Shown here piece after piece: positions 17,090-26,032 of a stretch of DNA of 64,000 nucleotides; position 1 is the first letter of the stretch, and each line of letters begins with the position of its first letter. Both the position numbers and the translations under genes were made by a program. The notes beneath the pieces are model-generated. The model saw only the letters and a list, made by a program, of their open reading frames with translations. It was not told where the DNA came from and searched no databases. The stretch is from Gemmatimonadota bacterium (lineage in GTDB: Bacteria > Gemmatimonadota > Gemmatimonadetes > Gemmatimonadales > GWC2-71-9). The DNA is taken from positions 124,001 to 188,000 of the forward strand of contig QHTK01000045.1 in NCBI GenBank assembly GCA_003220795.1. Direction: 5' to 3'.

Positions 17090-17683
17090 ATGCGCCCCTA
17101 CGACGAGCGATTGGAGCACCTGCTGGCCCGGGCGGCGAAGGTGTTCGCCGAGAAGGGCTACCACTCCACCACGATGCGGGACCTCGCGGCGGCGAGCGGG
17201 ATGTCGCTCGCCGGCATGTACTACTACGTGCGCGGCAAGGAAGAGCTGCTCGCCCTCGTGCAGGAGCGGTGTTTCGCGCGCGTGCTGGCCGGCGCCGAGC
17301 AGGCGATGGCCGTCGCCGGCGATCCCGTCGAGCGGCTGCAGGGCTTCATCCGCCACCATGTCACGTTCTTCGCGGCGAACCTGGCTGAGATGAAAGTGTT
17401 GTCGCACGAGGCGAACTCGCTCACGGGCGAGCGCCACCGCAAGGTGAATGCGATCAAGCGGCGGTACGTGGACATGCTGGAGCGCCTGCTGAAGGACGTG
17501 GCGCCCGAGGAGCCGCGGGCCGAGCGCAGCGCCGCCGCGTACGCGTTGTTCGGCATGATGAACTGGATCTACAACTGGTACGACCCTGCGGGCGAGATCG
17601 ATTCGGATCGTCTGGCGGGGCTCATCGCGCGCATCTTCGTCGGCGGCTTCGCCGAGGCGCGTTCCACGGTACAGGGAGGCTGA
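17090..17683 (+). CDS. TetR/AcrR family transcriptional regulator
   Basis: A 197-residue repressor. The N-terminal HTH domain has AAKVFAEKGYHSTTMRDLA, AAASGMSLAGMYYYVRGKEEL. The C-terminal helical ligand domain resembles the TetR_C regulators of fatty-acid and phenylacetyl-CoA genes (FadR/PaaR type). ATG 17090 sits 5 bases after its predicted operator. It heads the CoA-thioester degradation operon, with 6 bases to the next gene, and an acyl- or aryl-CoA is the likely effector (inference). Confidence 0.9.
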   Translation: MRPYDERLEHLLARAAKVFAEKGYHSTTMRDLAAASGMSLAGMYYYVRGKEELLALVQERCFARVLAGAEQAMAVAGDPVERLQGFIRHHVTFFAANLAEMKVLSHEANSLTGERHRKVNAIKRRYVDMLERLLKDVAPEEPRAERSAAAYALFGMMNWIYNWYDPAGEIDSDRLAGLIARIFVGGFAEARSTVQGG

Positions 17684-17689
17684 CGCATC

Positions 17690-18505
17690 ATGGCGACGCT
17701 GACGGAACCCAAGGCGGAGAAGAAGACGCTGGTCCATTACCTGGTCGAAGGCGGCGTGGCGATCATCGAGCTGGACGATCCGCCGGCCAACACCTACACC
17801 TACGACATGATGCACCAGTTGGACGAGGCGATCCTGCAGGCGCGCTTCGACGACACCGCCCATGTGATCGTGCTGCGCGGCCACGGGGAGAAGTTCTTCT
17901 CGGCCGGCGCGAACATCGCGTATCTGAACAGCATTACGCCCCGCTACAAGTACTTCTTCTGTCTGCACGCCAACGAGACGCTCAATCGCCTCGAGCACAC
18001 GCCGAAGCTCACGATCGCCGCGCTCAACGGCCATACCGTGGGCGGCGGGCTCGAGATCGCGATGGCGTGCGACCTGCGGCTGGCGAAGGAGAACGCGGGA
18101 AAGATCGGGCTCCCGGAAGTGAACCTGGGGGTGCTTCCCGGGACCGGCGGCACGCAGCGCCTGGCCCGCATCGTGGGCAAGGCACGCGCCATCGAGATGA
18201 TGGTCAAGGGCGAGACGTTCTCGTTCGACAAGGCGAAAGAGCTGGGTCTCGTGAACGAGGTCTTCCCGGCCGACGACTACTGGGAGCAGATCATGCTGTA
18301 CGCCAAGCAGTTCACGCCGCCCCACAAGGCCTCGAAGGCGGTCGGCCTGATCAAACGGGCGGTCCAGTCCGGCGCCGAGGTGCCGTTCGAGTCCGGCCTG
18401 ACGCTCGAGCGGGAGCTGCAGCAGCAGCTGTTCCAGTCGGACGATGCCAAGGAAGGCATCGCGGCGTACGTCGAAAAGCGGGTCGCGGAGTTCAAGGGCC
18501 GGTGA
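17690..18505 (+). CDS. Enoyl-CoA hydratase
   Basis: A 271-residue crotonase-fold enzyme hydrating an enoyl-CoA. The oxyanion-hole segment is FFSAGANIAYL. Both catalytic glutamates are present: GGGLEIAMACD and GLPEVNLGVLPGTGGTQRL. The N-terminal 15 residues are a short extension. It is the first enzyme of the operon and probably acts after ring opening, as a PaaF-like hydratase (inference from context). The stop overlaps the next GTG start. Confidence 0.9.
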   Translation: MATLTEPKAEKKTLVHYLVEGGVAIIELDDPPANTYTYDMMHQLDEAILQARFDDTAHVIVLRGHGEKFFSAGANIAYLNSITPRYKYFFCLHANETLNRLEHTPKLTIAALNGHTVGGGLEIAMACDLRLAKENAGKIGLPEVNLGVLPGTGGTQRLARIVGKARAIEMMVKGETFSFDKAKELGLVNEVFPADDYWEQIMLYAKQFTPPHKASKAVGLIKRAVQSGAEVPFESGLTLERELQQQLFQSDDAKEGIAAYVEKRVAEFKGR

Positions 18506-19929
18506 AGACCGATCTGCTGATCGGCAACGAGTGGCGCGCCGCGGGGAAGCGCTATTGCCTCACGAACCCCGCGACTGAGGAGCCGCTGGCCGAGGTGGCC
18601 GAGGCGGGCGAGGCGGAGATCGACGCGGCCGTGCAGGCCGCCCGGGCCTGCCTCGACTCGAAGGAGTGGCGGGACCTTCCCGCCCGCAAGCGGGGCGCCC
18701 TGCTCTTCCGGCTCGCCGACCTGCTGGAGCAACGCTCCAAGGAGCTCGCCGACGTCGAGACGAAGAACAACGGCAAACCGCTGTTCGAGTCGAAGATCGA
18801 CGTGGCGATGGCGATCGAGACCGTGCGCTACTACGCCGGCTGGGCGGACAAGCTGACGGGCGACACGCTCCCCGTCAGCGGCAACTTCTTCACGTACACG
18901 TTGCGGGAGCCGGTCGGCGTGGTCGGCGCGATCGTCCCGTGGAACTTCCCGCTCAACCTCGCCACGTGGAAGGTGGCTCCGGCGCTGGCGGCGGGCTGCA
19001 CCGTGGTGCTCAAACCGGCGCACGAGACGCCGCTCACCGCGCTGCTGCTCGGCGAGCTCGCCGTCGAGGCCGGGCTCCCTGCCGGCGCGCTGAATGTGGT
19101 CCCGGGGCCCGGCGCCACGGCCGGCGCGGCCCTGGTGCGGCACCCGCTGGTCGACAAGATCGCCTTCACGGGCTCGACCGAGGTCGGCCAGTGGATCATG
19201 CGCGAGGCGGCAGGCACGGTGAAACGCGTCACCCTCGAGCTGGGCGGCAAGAGTCCGAACATCATCTTCGCGGACGCCGACCTCGCGGCCGCGGTGCGCG
19301 GGGCGCAGGCCGGGATCTTCTACGGCAAGGGCGAGGTGTGCGCCGCCGGCTCCCGCCTGCTGGTCGAGCGGGCCGTGCACGACCAGGTCGTCGAGCAGCT
19401 CGCCGAACGGGCCAAGAAGCTCACGCCCGGTGATCCGTTCGACAAGAACACCCGCCTGGGCGCGATCGTCTCCAAGCGCCAGCAGGACACGGTGCTCTCC
19501 TACATCGCGGCCGGGAAGGAGGAAGGCGCCCGGCTCGTGGCGGGTGGCAACCCTGCCAAGGTCAACGGCAAGGGTTTCTATGTCGAGGCGACCGTGTTCG
19601 ACGGAGCGAAGCCGGGGATGAAGATCGTGGACGAGGAAATCTTCGGCCCCGTGCTGTCGGTCTTGACCTTCGAGAACGAGGACGAAGGCGTCCGCCTGGC
19701 AAACCGGTCCATGTACGGGCTCGCAGCCGGCATCTGGACCAAAGACATCCAGCGGGCGCACCGGGTCGCCCGCGCGATCAAGGCGGGGACAGTGTGGGTC
19801 AATACCTACAACTTCTATGATCCCGCGGCCCCGTTCGGGGGCTACAAGTTTTCGGGGTTTGGGCGCGACCTCGGCAAGGAGGCGCTCGACAACTACACCG
19901 AAACCAAAACGGTCTGGATCGGTTTGTGA
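18502..19929 (+). CDS. NAD(P)-dependent aldehyde dehydrogenase
   Basis: A 475-residue ALDH. It shows the cofactor-binding VPWNFPLNLATWK, FTGSTEVGQ, the catalytic Glu in LELGGKSPN and the nucleophile in GEVCAAGSRLL, where GQxCxAGS is usual. In CoA-linked aromatic routes an ALDH oxidises the ring-opened semialdehyde (the role of BoxD or of the PaaZ aldehyde domain), and that is the likely job here. The GTG start at 18502 overlaps the hydratase stop; residues before it belong to another frame. Confidence 0.92.
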   Translation: MKTDLLIGNEWRAAGKRYCLTNPATEEPLAEVAEAGEAEIDAAVQAARACLDSKEWRDLPARKRGALLFRLADLLEQRSKELADVETKNNGKPLFESKIDVAMAIETVRYYAGWADKLTGDTLPVSGNFFTYTLREPVGVVGAIVPWNFPLNLATWKVAPALAAGCTVVLKPAHETPLTALLLGELAVEAGLPAGALNVVPGPGATAGAALVRHPLVDKIAFTGSTEVGQWIMREAAGTVKRVTLELGGKSPNIIFADADLAAAVRGAQAGIFYGKGEVCAAGSRLLVERAVHDQVVEQLAERAKKLTPGDPFDKNTRLGAIVSKRQQDTVLSYIAAGKEEGARLVAGGNPAKVNGKGFYVEATVFDGAKPGMKIVDEEIFGPVLSVLTFENEDEGVRLANRSMYGLAAGIWTKDIQRAHRVARAIKAGTVWVNTYNFYDPAAPFGGYKFSGFGRDLGKEALDNYTETKTVWIGL

Positions 19930-21110
19930 CTGACGCGTTCATCTGCGCTGCGCTCCGTACCCCCGTCGGCAAGCACGGTGGGGCGCTGGCGTCCGTGCGC
20001 GCCGACGATCTGGCGGCGATCCCGATCAAGGCGGTGGTCGAGCGCACGGGCATCGAGCCGGCGAGCATCGACGACGTGATCCTCGGATGTACCAACCAGG
20101 CGGGCGAGGATAACCGCAACGTCGCCCGCATGGCGTCGCTCGTCGCCGGCCTGCCGGTCGAGGTGCCGGGCCAGACGGTGAACCGGCTGTGCGGCTCGGG
20201 GTTGCAGGCGGCGGCGAGCGCCGCCCAGGCGATCAAAGCGGGTGAGGGGGAGGTGTTCGTCGCGGGCGGTGTGGAGAACATGACCCGCGCGCCGTACGTG
20301 CTGCTCAAGGCGGGGGCCGCCTGGAGCCGTACGGCCCCGGAGATCGCCGACACCACGGTGGGGTGGCGGTTCCCAAACCCACGCTTGAAGCAGGAATGGA
20401 CGGTCTCGCTGGGTGAGACCGCCGAGCTGGTCGCCGAGCGTTACCAGATCGGCCGCGCCGAGCAGGATGCGTTCGCCGTGGAGAGCCAGGGGCGCGCCGC
20501 GCGCGCTCTCAAGGATTGCGTGTTCACCGACGAACTGGTTCCCGTCCCCCTTCCCGACGGGACGACGTTCGCCAAGGACGAGTATCCCCGTGCGGGCACG
20601 ACCCTCGAGGCCGTCGCGCAGCTCAAGCCGGCGTTTCGCAAGGGCGGCACCGTCACGGCGGCGAGCTCGAGCGGGATCAATGACGGCGCGGCGGCGCTCC
20701 TCGTGGTCGGACGAGCGGACAGCCGGACGGGCGGACCGAGGCCCCTCGCGAGGATCCTGGCGACGGCGGTGGCGGGCGTGGACCCGAGTTGCATGGGCTT
20801 GGGCCCGATTTCAGCCACCCAGAAAGTCCTGCAGCGGGCCGGATTGACCATCGATCAGATCGATCTGGTGGAACTGAACGAAGCGTTCGCAGCCCAGGCG
20901 ATCGCGTGCATCCGCGAGCTCAAGCTCGACCCGAGCCGGGTCAACATCTACGGCGGCGCGATCGCACTCGGCCATCCGCTCGGCGCGACCGGCGCGCGCG
21001 TGTTGACGACGTTGGTGCACGCCTTGCGCCGGACGAAGACGCGTTACGGTTTAGCGACGATGTGCATCGGCGTGGGCCAGGGGATCGCCATGATCGTGGA
21101 ACGGGTCTGA
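19926..21110 (+). CDS. Beta-ketoadipyl-CoA-type thiolase
   Basis: A 394-residue thiolase. The nucleophilic Cys is in NRLCGSGLQA, with His in GGAIALGHPLGATG and the C-terminal Cys in CIGVGQG, where CIGGGQG is standard. DTTVGWRFPNP resembles a stretch I associate with PcaF/PaaJ beta-ketoadipyl-CoA thiolases and not with acetoacetyl-CoA thiolases. It would cleave beta-ketoadipyl-CoA to succinyl-CoA and acetyl-CoA, the end of the pathway. GTG start overlapping the ALDH stop. Confidence 0.88.
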   Translation: MTDAFICAALRTPVGKHGGALASVRADDLAAIPIKAVVERTGIEPASIDDVILGCTNQAGEDNRNVARMASLVAGLPVEVPGQTVNRLCGSGLQAAASAAQAIKAGEGEVFVAGGVENMTRAPYVLLKAGAAWSRTAPEIADTTVGWRFPNPRLKQEWTVSLGETAELVAERYQIGRAEQDAFAVESQGRAARALKDCVFTDELVPVPLPDGTTFAKDEYPRAGTTLEAVAQLKPAFRKGGTVTAASSSGINDGAAALLVVGRADSRTGGPRPLARILATAVAGVDPSCMGLGPISATQKVLQRAGLTIDQIDLVELNEAFAAQAIACIRELKLDPSRVNIYGGAIALGHPLGATGARVLTTLVHALRRTKTRYGLATMCIGVGQGIAMIVERV

Positions 21111-21865
21111 TGGCGGCGTACGACTGCGTGATGGTGGAGATCGCGGGCGGCATCGGGACGGTGACGCTGAACCGACCCGGCAAGCTCAACGCATTCGATG
21201 GACCGATGTGCCGAGAGCTGAGCGCAGCGCTGCGGATGCTCTCCGGCAGCGATGCGGTGCGGGTGATCATCCTGATCGGAGCGGGCCGGGCGTTCTGCGC
21301 CGGTGCCGACCTGAGCGTGCTTGGGGAGGACGGCACCTCCCTCGTGGCGGCGGGAAAGGACGTGGCGCTGACGATCCGTGCGGCGCCGCAGCCGGTGCTG
21401 GCGGCCGTGAACGGGCCGGCGGCCGGGGGGGGCGCGAATCTCGCGCTCGCCTGCGATTACCGGATCGCCTCCGATCAGGCATCGATCGGCCAGGTGTTCC
21501 ACACGCTCGGGCTCGTGCCCGATTGGGGGGGGAGCTTCTTCCTCCCCCGCCTGGTCGGGACGTCGCGGGCGCTCGAGCTGGTGTGGAGCGCGCGGATGGT
21601 CCCCGCCGCCGAAGCGCTCGCGCTGGGGTTGTTCGACCGGGTGGTGCCGCACGCCGAGTTGGGAGTGGAGACCCGTCGACTCGCCGAGCTGTGGGCCGCC
21701 CAGCCGGTGGCGGCCGTGCGCCGGGCCAAAGAAGCGCTGTACCGGAGCGAGGCGAGCTCGCTCGCATCGATGCTCGACCTCGAGATCGCGCACCAGAACG
21801 AACTGTTCGCCACCGCCGAGGCGCGCCAGCGCATCGGGGCGGCCCTGTCCAAGAGGAGTCACTGA
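21110..21865 (+). CDS. Crotonase-family isomerase (PaaG-like)
   Basis: A 251-residue crotonase-fold protein. The oxyanion segment FCAGADLSVL is present, but the two hydratase glutamates are replaced: GGGANLALACD and QVFHTLGLVPDWGG. The Asp in LVPDWGGSFFLPRLVG matches the catalytic Asp of PaaG-type isomerases, which rearrange epoxyphenylacetyl-CoA or shift double bonds. An isomerase is therefore more likely than a hydratase. It shares one base with each neighbour. Confidence 0.85.
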   Translation: MAAYDCVMVEIAGGIGTVTLNRPGKLNAFDGPMCRELSAALRMLSGSDAVRVIILIGAGRAFCAGADLSVLGEDGTSLVAAGKDVALTIRAAPQPVLAAVNGPAAGGGANLALACDYRIASDQASIGQVFHTLGLVPDWGGSFFLPRLVGTSRALELVWSARMVPAAEALALGLFDRVVPHAELGVETRRLAELWAAQPVAAVRRAKEALYRSEASSLASMLDLEIAHQNELFATAEARQRIGAALSKRSH

Positions 21866-22989
21866 TGGTTCGCAAGCTCCACAACTTCGACGAGTGGATC
21901 GACTACTTCCGCTACTGGCAGGACTCGATCGGTCTCCCCCAGGGGGAGCTGCGCGACTTCAAGTTCGAAGCCAAGTTCGGGGACCAGGAGGTGCCGCACA
22001 TCGAGTTCGGGCATTACAAAGGCCAGCGCAAGTGGCCGACGGTGATGCACATCCCCGACCAGCGGATCCGCGACGCGCTGCTCAACCTCATCGTCTACCA
22101 GGGCGACACCGAGTTCGCGTCGGTGGAGCAGCAGCGGACACTACTGCAGCACGCGCCCTCGGATTACGACCTGCTCTCGCTCATGCGCGTGATGACCGAG
22201 GAGATGCGGCACGGCTGGCAGATGTCGTACCTGTTGTGCGCGCACTTCGGGGACGAAGGCAAGCGCGAGGCCGCGAAGCTGCTGGAGCGCCGCGCCGACG
22301 AGGGCGAGCGGCTGCTCGGGTCGTTCAACGAGCTGGTCGACAATTGGCTCGACTTCTTCACCTACACGCAGTTCATCGACCGCGACGGCAAGTTCCAGCT
22401 CACCATGCTCTCGACCTCGGCGTTCGACCCGCTGTCGCGCTCGATGATCCCCATGCTCAAAGAAGAGTCCTATCACCTGGGAACCGGAAACAACGGCCTG
22501 CTGCGGATCGTGAAGGCCGGCCGGATGCCCCCCGAAATCATCCAGCGCTTCTTCCATAAGTGGATTCCCACGGCGTTCGATCTGTTCGGCACCGACAACT
22601 CGTCTTCGGCCCACTGGGCGTACGTGTGGGGGCTGAAGGGGCGCTACGACGAGCGCGACAACCAGACCGAGCCCGAAAAACCGCGGCTCAACGAGTACGG
22701 CCGCGAGCTGTACCGGCAGGAGATCACCAAGCTGGTCGAGCGGTTGAATCTCTTCATCCCGGAGCGCGAGCGGCAGCTCAGGGTTCCGGACGCGAAGTTC
22801 AACCGTAAGATCGGGATGTACGGGCACCAACTGTACACGGTGGACGGCGTGCCCATGGACGACCCGGTGAAGTATCAGGAGTACCTGAAGGCGGTGCTTC
22901 CCCAGCCCGAGCACTATACGATCGTGCACGACATCGAAAAACAGCCGGGCTGGATCGAGCCCAAGAAGGCGGACAGCCTGCTGCAGTGA
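21865..22989 (+). CDS. BoxB/PaaA-family di-iron aryl-CoA epoxidase subunit
   Basis: A 374-residue ferritin-like protein of the phenylacetate/benzoyl-CoA epoxidase family. The central block YQGDTEFASVEQQR, MRVMTEEMRHGWQM, FIDRDGKFQL, FDPLSRSM and LKEESYH follows the order I recall for BoxB, with E/ExxH pairs as iron ligands. It is about 100 residues shorter than BoxB and longer than PaaA. No BoxA or PaaE reductase and no PaaBCD subunits lie nearby, so its electron donor is encoded elsewhere. The substrate (benzoyl-CoA, phenylacetyl-CoA or another) is unknown. Confidence 0.85.
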   Translation: MVRKLHNFDEWIDYFRYWQDSIGLPQGELRDFKFEAKFGDQEVPHIEFGHYKGQRKWPTVMHIPDQRIRDALLNLIVYQGDTEFASVEQQRTLLQHAPSDYDLLSLMRVMTEEMRHGWQMSYLLCAHFGDEGKREAAKLLERRADEGERLLGSFNELVDNWLDFFTYTQFIDRDGKFQLTMLSTSAFDPLSRSMIPMLKEESYHLGTGNNGLLRIVKAGRMPPEIIQRFFHKWIPTAFDLFGTDNSSSAHWAYVWGLKGRYDERDNQTEPEKPRLNEYGRELYRQEITKLVERLNLFIPERERQLRVPDAKFNRKIGMYGHQLYTVDGVPMDDPVKYQEYLKAVLPQPEHYTIVHDIEKQPGWIEPKKADSLLQ

Positions 22990-23681
22990 GCAAGCCGCTG
23001 GTCATCGCCCACCGGGGCGCTTCGGGATACGAATACGAGAACTCACGGGCGGCCTTCCGGGCGGCCCGTGTGCGCGGGGCGGACGCCGTGGAGCTCGATG
23101 TGCACGCCGCCGCCGACGGCGTGTTGTTCGTCCACCACGACGAGGTCGTGAGCGGCACCCACATCACGCGCTCGAGCGCGGCGCAGATTCGCACGCTGCG
23201 GCTCCCGAACGGTGAGTCCGTGCCGACGCTCGACGACGCGCTGGCGGCGATCGATGCGGCGCTGCACGTGTTCGTCGAGGTGAAGTCGCTGCCGCCGTCG
23301 TGCGACGACCGGTTACTCGCGGCGCTCGAGGGGGACGGCGGCGCCCACGGCGGCCGCTGTGCCGTGCACAGCTTCGACCACCGGATCGTGCAGCGACTCG
23401 GGCGCGCCCGGCCGACGCTGGCGCGGGGCGTGTTGCTCGCTTCCTACCCGCTGCGCCCCCTGGACGCGCTCGAGGATACCGGTGCGACCGTTCTGTGGGA
23501 GGAGCAGACCCTGATCGACGCCGCGCTCGTCGACACCCTGCATCGGGCGGGACGCCGGATCTACGCCTGGACGGTGAACGACCCCGACGACATGCGCCGA
23601 CTGGTCGCGCTCCGGGTCGACGGTCTGTGCGGCAACGTCCCGGATGTCGCGCGCCGCGTGGTAGACGCGAGCCCGGCATGA
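22986..23681 (+). CDS. Glycerophosphodiester phosphodiesterase family protein
   Basis: A 231-residue TIM-barrel GDPD. Catalytic motifs are present: IAHRGASGYEYENS, AVELDVHA, FVHHDEVVSG, VFVEVKS and the late YAWTVNDPDDM. The family releases glycerol-3-phosphate from glycerophosphodiesters. There is no signal peptide, so it is cytoplasmic. It lies inside a CoA-catabolic operon with 4-base overlaps on both sides, where no role is obvious; it may be a passenger. Confidence 0.9.
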   Translation: MSKPLVIAHRGASGYEYENSRAAFRAARVRGADAVELDVHAAADGVLFVHHDEVVSGTHITRSSAAQIRTLRLPNGESVPTLDDALAAIDAALHVFVEVKSLPPSCDDRLLAALEGDGGAHGGRCAVHSFDHRIVQRLGRARPTLARGVLLASYPLRPLDALEDTGATVLWEEQTLIDAALVDTLHRAGRRIYAWTVNDPDDMRRLVALRVDGLCGNVPDVARRVVDASPA

Positions 23682-24535
23682 CGGCGCGGCGCGTCGCGGT
23701 CGTTGGCGCGGGCACCATGGGGCACGGGATCGCGTACGTCGCGACGCTCGCGGGCTGCAGCGTCGCGCTGACTGACAGCCGCCCCGAGGCCATCCCCCCC
23801 GCCATCCGGCGCATCGGGGACCTGCTCACGGGCGGCGTGCAGCGCGGCAAGCTCGGCGAAGCGGACGTCGCCGCCGCCGCCGCGCGGTTGCGAGCGGATC
23901 GCGACCTGGCCTCGGCGGTGCGTGAGGCCGACGTCGTGATCGAAGCCGTGGTCGAGGATCTCGGCGTCAAGCAGCGCCTCTTCGCCGAGCTCGAGCGCGC
24001 GGCGCCGGCGACCGCGCTGCTCGCCACGAACACCTCCTCGCTCTCGGTCGGCGCGATCGCATCCGCAGTCCGCGACCCGGGGCGCGTCCTCGGGCTGCAC
24101 TTCTTCAACCCGGTGCATGCGATGAAGCTCGTCGAGGTCGTGACGCACGAGCGCACCGGAGCGGGGACCGTAGACCGGGCCCTCGCGTTCGTGCGGCAAC
24201 TTGGCAAGGAGCCGATCGTGGTGAAGGACGCGCCGGGCTTCGCGTCGAGCCGGCTCGGCGTGGCGCTCGGGCTCGAGGCGATGCGGATGCTCGAGCAGGG
24301 CGTGGCCAGCGCCGAGGACATCGATCGGGCGATGGAGCTCGGCTACAACCATCCGATGGGCCCGCTCAAGCTGACCGACGTGGTGGGGCTCGACGTGCGG
24401 CTCGCGATCGCCGAATACCTGTACCGCACGCTGGAAGAGCCCCAATTCGAGCCGCCGAGCATCCTGCGGGACAAGGTGGCCAAGGGAGAGCTGGGGAAGA
24501 AGACGGGAAAGGGGTTCTACATCTGGAGCGCGTAG
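23678..24535 (+). CDS. 3-hydroxyacyl-CoA dehydrogenase (3-hydroxybutyryl-CoA type)
   Basis: A 285-residue NAD-dependent dehydrogenase. The Rossmann fold opens VAVVGAGTMGHGIAYVA; then NTSSLSVGAIA, the catalytic His in LHFFNPVHAMKLVEVV, and a C-terminal domain with LGYNHPMGPLKLTD and GKKTGKGFYIW. It oxidises the hydroxyacyl-CoA made by the hydratase, as PaaH does with 3-hydroxyadipyl-CoA. A 68-base copy of part of a gene like this lies at 26329. Confidence 0.93.
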   Translation: MTARRVAVVGAGTMGHGIAYVATLAGCSVALTDSRPEAIPPAIRRIGDLLTGGVQRGKLGEADVAAAAARLRADRDLASAVREADVVIEAVVEDLGVKQRLFAELERAAPATALLATNTSSLSVGAIASAVRDPGRVLGLHFFNPVHAMKLVEVVTHERTGAGTVDRALAFVRQLGKEPIVVKDAPGFASSRLGVALGLEAMRMLEQGVASAEDIDRAMELGYNHPMGPLKLTDVVGLDVRLAIAEYLYRTLEEPQFEPPSILRDKVAKGELGKKTGKGFYIWSA

Positions 24536-24580
24536 GGCCGCCGTGACCGTTCCCGGCAGCCCCGCGTGCTCCCTGCCCGC

Positions 24581-26032
24581 TCAGAGGCCCGAACAGATCG
24601 TCGGACCTGCCGTTTGCGTCGCGATGGCGGTGTGATCGTCTCGCCCGTTGTTCCCGGGCTGGTCGTCGCTGTAGGTGATGGAAGCCAGGCCGGTCGTCGG
24701 ACTGACCGCGATGCCGAAGTCGTCGAACAGGTCCCGGTTGCCGGTGCACGACACGCCTCCCTCGCACACCCCACCGAAGTGGATCACCGGCGTGGCCGCG
24801 GCCTGCGTGAATGTGCTGCCGACGGTCGCCGCGTTGAGGTTCTGGGCGAAGAACACCTGCCACGTCGCCGACGGCGGGTAGTTGTCCGGCGCCGTTGCCC
24901 CGTCAAAGAACGCAGTCCCGTACCACACGACGTTCAGCTGGCCCGGGTCGCAGGCCACGCTCCACGGCATGACCGCCGTGGCGGATGGCGCCTGGTTCAC
25001 CTGGATCGGCCCGGTCCACGTGTCCCCTCCATCCTGCGAGAAGCTGTAGAAGAGGTTGTGATCGTCGGTGTACACGGCGTAGACCGTACCGGCCCGGTCC
25101 ACGCTCACGTTGACGAACTGGTGGCCGTACGAGACCGAGTTGTCCGGATTCACGTAGACGGGATTGTCGGTGAACGTCACACCGCCGTCGCGCGAGACTG
25201 CGATCCACACGGCATGAAAACGGGCGGGCAGGACGGCCTCGGCGGCGTTCGCGATGCCGCTGAACACCTGGTAGATGACGTGCGTGTTGGGGTCGATCGT
25301 CAGGTTTCCGATCTCGTTGTCGTCGATCAGGAAGGCGTGTGCGGCGTCGATCGCCGAACCCAACTGGGTGAAGCTGGCGCCCGCGTCGAAGCTGCAGTTG
25401 ACGTCGATGTTGAACGTCACGATGTCGTGGTACGAGATGCACACCTTGGTCGCCTGGTCGGCCGCGATCCACTCGCGGTCGTCGATGGGAATTGTGGCGC
25501 TGGTGACGTTCTTGCTCCAGGTCTTCCCCCCATCCTGGCTGGTGCTGACCGTGACGTTCGCCAGACTGAGGCTCGCCACATAGACGTTGTGGATGCCGCT
25601 GGCGTTCGCTTGGGGCGCGGTGCTCAAGTCCGTGTCGCCGCCCCCCGGCCCCACTCCGCCGGCGGCCTGGGAGAGCTGGTTCGGGGATTCCAGCGCCGTG
25701 TAGTGCAGGCCGCCATCGGTCGACTTCCAGGCGAGTGTGCCCGCGGAGAGACCGAGCTCGGAGGAGACGTAGAACGTCCCCGTGTTGTCGGCGCGAATCG
25801 CGGGCTCTGCGGCGCCATTGGTGCATGCCGACGAGCCCGGGCAGACCGTCCCAGGCGCGGCGCCGAGCTGGAAGTTCTCGAACGTGAACGGCCCCGCATT
25901 GATCGCCTGCGCCGCCGGCACGCCACTCCCCCGAGCGGGTGACGAAGGGTGGTTGCCCCCGTCGCAGGACGTTAGGAGCAGGATGCATCCCAGGACGGTC
26001 GCGCTGCCCGGGCTCGAAAGGTCGATCCTCAT
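24581..26032 (-). CDS. Sialidase-like (BNR-repeat) lipoprotein
   Basis: A 483-residue exported protein. The signal peptide ends in the lipobox LLLTSC (MRIDLSS start). Asp-box repeats typical of sialidase/BNR propellers follow: STDGGLHYT, SQDGGKTW, SRDGGVTF, SQDGGDTW. Two cysteine pairs (TVCPGSSAC, GVCEGGVSC) may form disulfides. Activity on glycans is not assured, since the Asp box is structural and an active-site Arg triad could not be assigned. ATG 26032 has GGAGG upstream; the longer open frame is noncoding. Confidence 0.8.
   Translation of the reverse strand: MRIDLSSPGSATVLGCILLLTSCDGGNHPSSPARGSGVPAAQAINAGPFTFENFQLGAAPGTVCPGSSACTNGAAEPAIRADNTGTFYVSSELGLSAGTLAWKSTDGGLHYTALESPNQLSQAAGGVGPGGGDTDLSTAPQANASGIHNVYVASLSLANVTVSTSQDGGKTWSKNVTSATIPIDDREWIAADQATKVCISYHDIVTFNIDVNCSFDAGASFTQLGSAIDAAHAFLIDDNEIGNLTIDPNTHVIYQVFSGIANAAEAVLPARFHAVWIAVSRDGGVTFTDNPVYVNPDNSVSYGHQFVNVSVDRAGTVYAVYTDDHNLFYSFSQDGGDTWTGPIQVNQAPSATAVMPWSVACDPGQLNVVWYGTAFFDGATAPDNYPPSATWQVFFAQNLNAATVGSTFTQAAATPVIHFGGVCEGGVSCTGNRDLFDDFGIAVSPTTGLASITYSDDQPGNNGRDDHTAIATQTAGPTICSGL

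Noticed and set aside
24536-24580. Terminator between the convergent dehydrogenase and sialidase genes
   Set aside because: No stable stem followed by a T-run could be found. No convincing intrinsic terminator was seen anywhere in the window.
24566-25942. A 458-codon plus-strand frame opposite the sialidase-like gene
   Set aside because: Val/Arg/Asp-rich shadow with no domain; the minus-strand gene has a lipobox, Asp boxes and a ribosome site.
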